64,000 nt of DNA from an uncultured Mucilaginibacter sp. (GTDB taxonomy: Bacteria; Bacteroidota; Bacteroidia; Sphingobacteriales; Sphingobacteriaceae): the NCBI RefSeq assembly GCF_937859865.1, contig NZ_CALMAT010000121.1, positions 1 through 64,000 on the forward strand. Direction: 5' to 3'. Made by a program: the position numbers and the translations under genes. This document shows positions 59,203-64,000 of the stretch, one piece after another. The first letter of the stretch is position 1. Every line of letters starts with the position of its first letter. The notes below the pieces were generated by a model that saw only the letters and a program-made list of their open reading frames with translations, did not search any database and was not told where the DNA came from.

Positions 59203-60612
59203 TTGATGAGTATGAATGTAAAACAACGAACAATTAGAACCGAGGCTTCTGTATCGGGAACCGGCTTGCATACCGGAGAAAAAGTAACCATGACTTTTCG
59301 CCCGGCACCAGAAAATCACGGTTTTAAGTTTAGAAGGATAGATATTGAAGGGCAGCCGGTAATTGATGCCGATGTTGATAACGTTACAGATACTTCGCGT
59401 GGAACAACAATCAGCCAAAACGGTGCTTTTGTAAATACCGTTGAACATGTGCTTGCTGCTTTGGTTGGCCTGGAAGTAGATAATGTTTTGATTGATTTGG
59501 ACGGCCCGGAAACACCAATTATGGACGGCAGTGCTATACAATATGTAGATGCTTTGTTGGAGGTTGGTTTTAAAGAACAGGAGGCCGACCGCGAATATTT
59601 TAACATTCCGCATAATATCCATTATTCTGAGCCTGACCGCAAAGTGGATATGGTGGCCATGCCTTTGGATGATTACCGTTTTACCTGCATGGTTGATTAT
59701 AATTCGCCTGTACTGGGTACGCAACATGCTACTATTTCTACCATTTCCGAATTCCGAAGAGAAATTGCTTCCTGCCGTACCTTTTGTTTTTTACACGAAC
59801 TGGAAATGCTGCTGAAGCATAACCTCATCAAAGGCGGCGATATCAATAACGCCATTGTGGTGGTTGACCGTGAAGTTAACCGGGAAGAACTACAGCATTT
59901 GGCAACTTTATTTAACCGGAAAGACATTGATGTTGCACCGCAAGGGATTTTAAACAACATCGAATTAAGGCATCAAAACGAACCCGCGCGCCACAAATTA
60001 TTAGACATGATTGGCGATTTGGCTTTGGTTGGCGTGCCGTTAAAAGGCCACATTATGGCAGCGCGTCCCGGCCATGCAGCCAACATCGCTTTTGCCAAAA
60101 AAATAAAGGCACTAATCAAAAAAGAGCGTGGTAAAAAAAGCTACCATTATTACAATCCGAATGCCAAACCAGTTTATGATACGGTTCAGATCATGAATAT
60201 TTTGCCGCACCGGCCGCCCATGCTGCTGATTGACAAAATCATGGAACTGACCAAAACCCACGTTGTTGGTGTAAAAGCAGTTACCATGAACGAGCCTTTC
60301 TTTGCAGGCCATTTTCCTGGTGCGCCCGTAATGCCAGGTGTTTTGCAGATTGAAGCGATGGCGCAAACCGGCGGAATTTTGGTGCTAAATACTGTTCCCG
60401 ATCCTGAAAATTGGTTAACCCTGTTTTTAAAGATAGAAAATGCGCGTTTTAAAGACAAAGTTTTGCCAGGCGATACTTTGGTTTTCCGTTGCGATTTACT
60501 GGCGCCCATTCGCCGAGGCATTGCGCAGATGAAAGGCATTGGTTTTGTGGGCGAAAAAATTGTGGTAGAAGCCGAGTTGATGGCGCAAATCGTTAGATAC
60601 AAAAACGCATGA
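59203..60612 (+). CDS. lpxC: Bifunctional LpxC/FabZ
   Basis: VKQRTIRTEASVSGTGLHTGEKVTMTFRPAP...; C-terminal ILPHRPPMLLIDKI...EPFFAGHFPGAPVMPGVLQIEAMAQTGG. Confidence 0.95.
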   Translation: MMSMNVKQRTIRTEASVSGTGLHTGEKVTMTFRPAPENHGFKFRRIDIEGQPVIDADVDNVTDTSRGTTISQNGAFVNTVEHVLAALVGLEVDNVLIDLDGPETPIMDGSAIQYVDALLEVGFKEQEADREYFNIPHNIHYSEPDRKVDMVAMPLDDYRFTCMVDYNSPVLGTQHATISTISEFRREIASCRTFCFLHELEMLLKHNLIKGGDINNAIVVVDREVNREELQHLATLFNRKDIDVAPQGILNNIELRHQNEPARHKLLDMIGDLALVGVPLKGHIMAARPGHAANIAFAKKIKALIKKERGKKSYHYYNPNAKPVYDTVQIMNILPHRPPMLLIDKIMELTKTHVVGVKAVTMNEPFFAGHFPGAPVMPGVLQIEAMAQTGGILVLNTVPDPENWLTLFLKIENARFKDKVLPGDTLVFRCDLLAPIRRGIAQMKGIGFVGEKIVVEAELMAQIVRYKNA

Positions 60613-61400
60613 TTCAACCTTTAGCACATATTCATCCCGAAGCAAAAATAGCCGAAACGGTAACGGTTGAGCCGTTTGTTACCATTTATGGCGACGTGGA
60701 AATTGGCGAAGGAACCTGGATCGGATCAAACGTAACCATCATGGACGGCGCGCGGATTGGCAAAAACTGCCGCATTTTTCCGGGTGCTGTTATTTCGGCC
60801 ATTCCGCAAGATTTAAAATTTGCCGGCGAAAAAACCACAGTTGAAATTGGCAACAACACCACCATCCGCGAATGCGTAACCATTAACCGCGGCACCAAAG
60901 ACCGCTGGAAAACCACCGTTGGCAATAATTGCCTCATCATGGCTTATTGCCATGTGGGCCACGATTGCAAAATCGGCAACAATTGCATTTTCTCGAACAA
61001 TACTACTTTGGCCGGCCACGTCAGTATTGATGATTTTGTGGTTTTGGCCGGTATGGTTGCCGTTCATCAGTTTTGCCATATTGGTGCGCACGCTTTTGTT
61101 ACGGGCGGTTCTTTGGTCCGTAAAGATGTGCCGCCGTATGTAAAAGCTGCCCGCGAACCTTTGTCTTACGTCGGCATCAATTCGGTTGGTTTGCGCCGGA
61201 GAGGTTATTCTTCTGATCAAATCAACGAAATCCAAGATATTTACCGGACAATTTTTGTGAAGCGTTTGAACCTGAGCAATGCTTTGTACATGATTGAAGC
61301 CGAACGCCAGCCCACAGAAATCCGTGATGAAATATTGGATTTTATCAGAAATTCAAACCGCGGCATTATGAAAGGTTTCGGCAACCCTTCTTCTTTTTAA
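60609..61400 (+). CDS. lpxA: UDP-N-acetylglucosamine acyltransferase
   Basis: ECVTINRGTKDRWKTTVGNNCLIMAYCHVGHDCKIGNNCIFSNNTTLAGHV. Confidence 0.95.
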   Translation: MIQPLAHIHPEAKIAETVTVEPFVTIYGDVEIGEGTWIGSNVTIMDGARIGKNCRIFPGAVISAIPQDLKFAGEKTTVEIGNNTTIRECVTINRGTKDRWKTTVGNNCLIMAYCHVGHDCKIGNNCIFSNNTTLAGHVSIDDFVVLAGMVAVHQFCHIGAHAFVTGGSLVRKDVPPYVKAAREPLSYVGINSVGLRRRGYSSDQINEIQDIYRTIFVKRLNLSNALYMIEAERQPTEIRDEILDFIRNSNRGIMKGFGNPSSF

Positions 61401-61403
61401 TGT

Positions 61404-62033
61404 TTGATGGAGATCGTTCTTGAAAACCTGGGCCGGCGTTTTAACCGAGATTGGATTTTCAGAAATATCAATTATACTTTTTCATCGGCCCAAACTTATG
61501 CCATCTTGGGCATCAACGGTTCGGGCAAATCAACTTTACTTCAAATTTTAAATGGAAGTTTGTCGCCTTCCGAAGGAAAAATATGCTTCTTTTATCGGCA
61601 AAAAATTGTTGAGATTGAGCAGGTTTACCAGCATGTAAGTTTGGCCGCGCCTTATTTGGAATTGATCGAAGAATTTACTTTGAGTGAGATCATTGATTTC
61701 CATTTTCAATTTAAAACCTACCAAAACGGCATCAACCGGAATAAAATCATCGAACTGTTGCAAATGGAAAGCAGCAAAAACAAACTGCTTCGTTATTTTT
61801 CTTCCGGGATGAAACAGCGTGTAAAATTAGCGCTTGCTTTTTGTACCGATACGCCTTTGTTGATGTTGGACGAACCAACGGCCAACCTCGACACGCAAGG
61901 CATCAACTGGTATTTGCAATTGGTTGAGCAATTTTCCGCCAATCGCCTCACCATAATCTGCTCTAACCAGGAACATGAATATCAGTTTTGCCAGAACCGT
62001 TTGCATATTTCGGATTACAAGAAAAAAAGTTGA
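61404..62033 (+). CDS. ABC transporter ATP-binding protein
   Basis: GINGSGKSTLLQIL...SSGMKQRVKLALAFCTDTPLLMLDEPTANLD. Confidence 0.95.
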   Translation: MMEIVLENLGRRFNRDWIFRNINYTFSSAQTYAILGINGSGKSTLLQILNGSLSPSEGKICFFYRQKIVEIEQVYQHVSLAAPYLELIEEFTLSEIIDFHFQFKTYQNGINRNKIIELLQMESSKNKLLRYFSSGMKQRVKLALAFCTDTPLLMLDEPTANLDTQGINWYLQLVEQFSANRLTIICSNQEHEYQFCQNRLHISDYKKKS

Positions 62034-62127
62034 TACTGTTTTTACCGGTATAAAATCATTGGTGGCAACATCCGCTTTTGTTTCTTTCCGGCCGATTGCT
62101 AATTTTGCGGCTCTTTAAATATAATTT

Positions 62128-62688
62128 ATGGCCAAAGCATCTGATATAAAAAATGGCAATGTACTGCGTTTCAACGGCGAGTTGGTGCAAGTAGAAGAAT
62201 TTATCCACCGTACGCCGGGAAATTTGCGCGCTTTTTACCAAGCACGTATGCGCAACGTAAAAAGCGGAAAGCTGGTAGAATACCGCTTTCGTACAGATGA
62301 GGAAGTTGAAATTGCCCGTGTAGAAACCAGCGATTACCAGTATTTGTATGAAGACGGCAATGATTTGGTGGTGATGGACAACGCGACGTATGAGCAGTTT
62401 AACGTGCCGAAGTTTTTGTTCGGCAATGCGGTTAAATTTTTAAAAGAAGGCGCGAATGTAATTGTTGCTTTTGAAAGTGATGAACCGATTATGGCCAAAG
62501 CGCCTGCTTCGGCCGAATTGGAAATTACTTATACCGAGCCTGCCGTGAAAGGCGATACCTCAACCGGTGCCTTAAAAAATGCAACGGTAGAAACCGGTGC
62601 CGAGATAAAAGTGCCTTTGTTTATCAACCTGGGCGATAAAGTTAAGGTAGATACGGCAACCGGCAATTATGTAGAGCGTGTGAAGTAA
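62128..62688 (+). CDS. efp: Elongation factor P
   Basis: MAKASDIKNGNVLRFNGELVQVEEFIHRTPGNLRAFYQARMRNVKSGKLVEYRFR. Confidence 0.95.
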   Translation: MAKASDIKNGNVLRFNGELVQVEEFIHRTPGNLRAFYQARMRNVKSGKLVEYRFRTDEEVEIARVETSDYQYLYEDGNDLVVMDNATYEQFNVPKFLFGNAVKFLKEGANVIVAFESDEPIMAKAPASAELEITYTEPAVKGDTSTGALKNATVETGAEIKVPLFINLGDKVKVDTATGNYVERVK

Positions 62689-62739
62689 GCAATGCTTCTT
62701 TTACCGGCATAAAATTAGTGCTGTTTACGTATATGCATT

Positions 62740-62825
62740 GTCATCTCGACCAAAGAGAGAGATCTTATTTCAATCAATTTAAATTGTGTTGTTGAAAGCG
62801 ATTTCTCCCTTTGAATCGAAATGAC
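62740..62825. repeat. Second repeat family, copy 2 (GTCATCTCGACC...GAATCGAAATGAC), imperfect palindrome
   Basis: inverted ends GTCATCTCGA / TCGAAATGAC; similar to copy 1. Confidence 0.65.
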
Positions 62826-62852
62826 AAAAAACAAGCCGAATGACAAAAAAAC

Positions 62853-63995
62853 TTACGCCAATAACTTCTCCAAAATCGCATCCACCGGAAGCTTTTGCTG
62901 CTCGCCGGTTTGCATGTTTTTTAATGAAAGCAAACCGCTTTGCATTTCTTCGCTGCCGATGACGATGGTGTAAGGGATTTTTTTGTTGTTGGCATAATCC
63001 AACTGCTTCTTGATTTTTGCGCCCGGCGGATACAACTCTGCCCGGATTTTCTTTTCGCGCAATTGATTAACCAACCGGAAACCGTAGTTTTCAAATTCCC
63101 GATCGAAACAGCAAATTAAAACTTGCGTACCCTGCGTGGCATCTTCGGGGAAAAGTTTCAGTTCTTCCAGCACGTCGTAAATGCGGTCGGCACCAAAAGA
63201 AATCCCGGCACCGGTTAAGTTTTTCAGGCCAAACATACCTGTTAAATCATCATAACGTCCGCCGCCGCCAATGCTGCCTATGGCAACTTCGTTTGTTTTA
63301 ACTTCGAAAATTGCACCAGTATAATAATTTAAACCGCGTGCAAGCGTAATATCCAGTTCCAGTTTTGCTGTTTTTAACGGCACATTTTTTAGATAGGTAA
63401 AAACAGTATCGAGTTCTTCAATTCCTTTTAAACCAATTTCAGACGATTGTAATACTTCTTTTAAGGCAGATAATTTGTCGTCGTTGCTTCCTTTTAATAA
63501 AATTATTGGCGTTAATTTTTGCAGGTCTCCTTCGGTAAAACCACGTTCCAGCAATTCTTTGTTTACGCCTTCCATGCCGATTTTATCTAACTTATCTATG
63601 GCGATGGTCATGTCCACAATCAATTCTGGTTTGCCGATAATTTCAGCAATGCCTAATAAGATTTTTCGGTTGTTAATTTTAATGGTAAAATCTTTCAAGC
63701 CGAAATTGCTCAGAGCTTCATCATAAATCAGGATAAATTCAGCTTCGTTTAACAAAGAATCAGAACCAACCACATCGGCATCGCATTGGTAAAACTCGCG
63801 GTAACGGCCTTTTTGCGGACGATCTGCACGCCAAACTGGCTGCACCTGGAAACGTTTGAAGGGAAAAGTGATTTCGCTTTGGTGAGAAACCACGTAACGA
63901 GCGAAGGGAACGGTTAGGTCGTAGCGAAGGGCTTTTTCGGATATTTGTCTTAATAAGTTTTTGGATGTCAAGTATTCTTTGACATAATTTATCAC
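62853..63995 (-). CDS. hisS: Histidyl-tRNA synthetase, C-terminal part (N-terminus lies beyond the window)
   Basis: LRYDLTVPFARYVV...RPQKGRYREFYQCDADVVG...ARGLNYYTGAIFEV...GGGGRYDDLTGMFG; upstream catalytic N-terminus missing. Confidence 0.9.
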   Translation of the reverse strand: MINYVKEYLTSKNLLRQISEKALRYDLTVPFARYVVSHQSEITFPFKRFQVQPVWRADRPQKGRYREFYQCDADVVGSDSLLNEAEFILIYDEALSNFGLKDFTIKINNRKILLGIAEIIGKPELIVDMTIAIDKLDKIGMEGVNKELLERGFTEGDLQKLTPIILLKGSNDDKLSALKEVLQSSEIGLKGIEELDTVFTYLKNVPLKTAKLELDITLARGLNYYTGAIFEVKTNEVAIGSIGGGGRYDDLTGMFGLKNLTGAGISFGADRIYDVLEELKLFPEDATQGTQVLICCFDREFENYGFRLVNQLREKKIRAELYPPGAKIKKQLDYANNKKIPYTIVIGSEEMQSGLLSLKNMQTGEQQKLPVDAILEKLLA

Positions 63996-64000
63996 GTTTG

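Overview
The window is a dense chromosomal segment from a Bacteroidota genome, probably Sphingobacteriaceae-like. Supporting signs are T9SS/gliding genes (porX, gldD), a TonB-dependent receptor, a fused lpxC/fabZ, DUF4175 and TANNTTTG-type promoter spacing. About 55 genes can be supported. They include tsaE, ald, a tricorn-type S41 protease, ybeY, aat, two amidohydrolase ORFs, trpE-trpG-trpC with a leader/attenuator, hflX, rbfA, two small toxin-antitoxin modules, an Abi-like gene, a TonB receptor, comA-like/aroE/gldD, a ter (TerC/TelA/TerD) cluster, an M1 aminopeptidase, NRAMP-pxpA-pxpC-pxpB, a prolyl oligopeptidase, porX, HD-lpxD-lpxC/fabZ-lpxA-ABC-efp and a partial hisS. There is no CRISPR array, prophage or full-size IS. 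The most unusual signal is a very abundant 12-bp dispersed motif in three related forms: ATGCTTCTTTTA, ATACTTCTTTTA and ATACTGTTTTTA. I counted about 64 exact copies by hand in 64 kb, on both strands. It occurs as (i) solo 12-mers, many inside genes, (ii) ~28-bp half-elements (12-mer + 3-6 bp spacer + TAAAAATTGGTG), and (iii) 30-96 bp inverted pairs whose two arms usually carry the same variant. Copies form start codons, fill operon spacers, sit in convergent gene gaps and appear inside CDSs. The density resembles DNA-uptake sequences, and the structure resembles REP/MITE-type palindromes. A second notable item is a promoter- and terminator-equipped class-II tRNA-like gene with an apparent GUC anticodon and a ~43-nt variable region.
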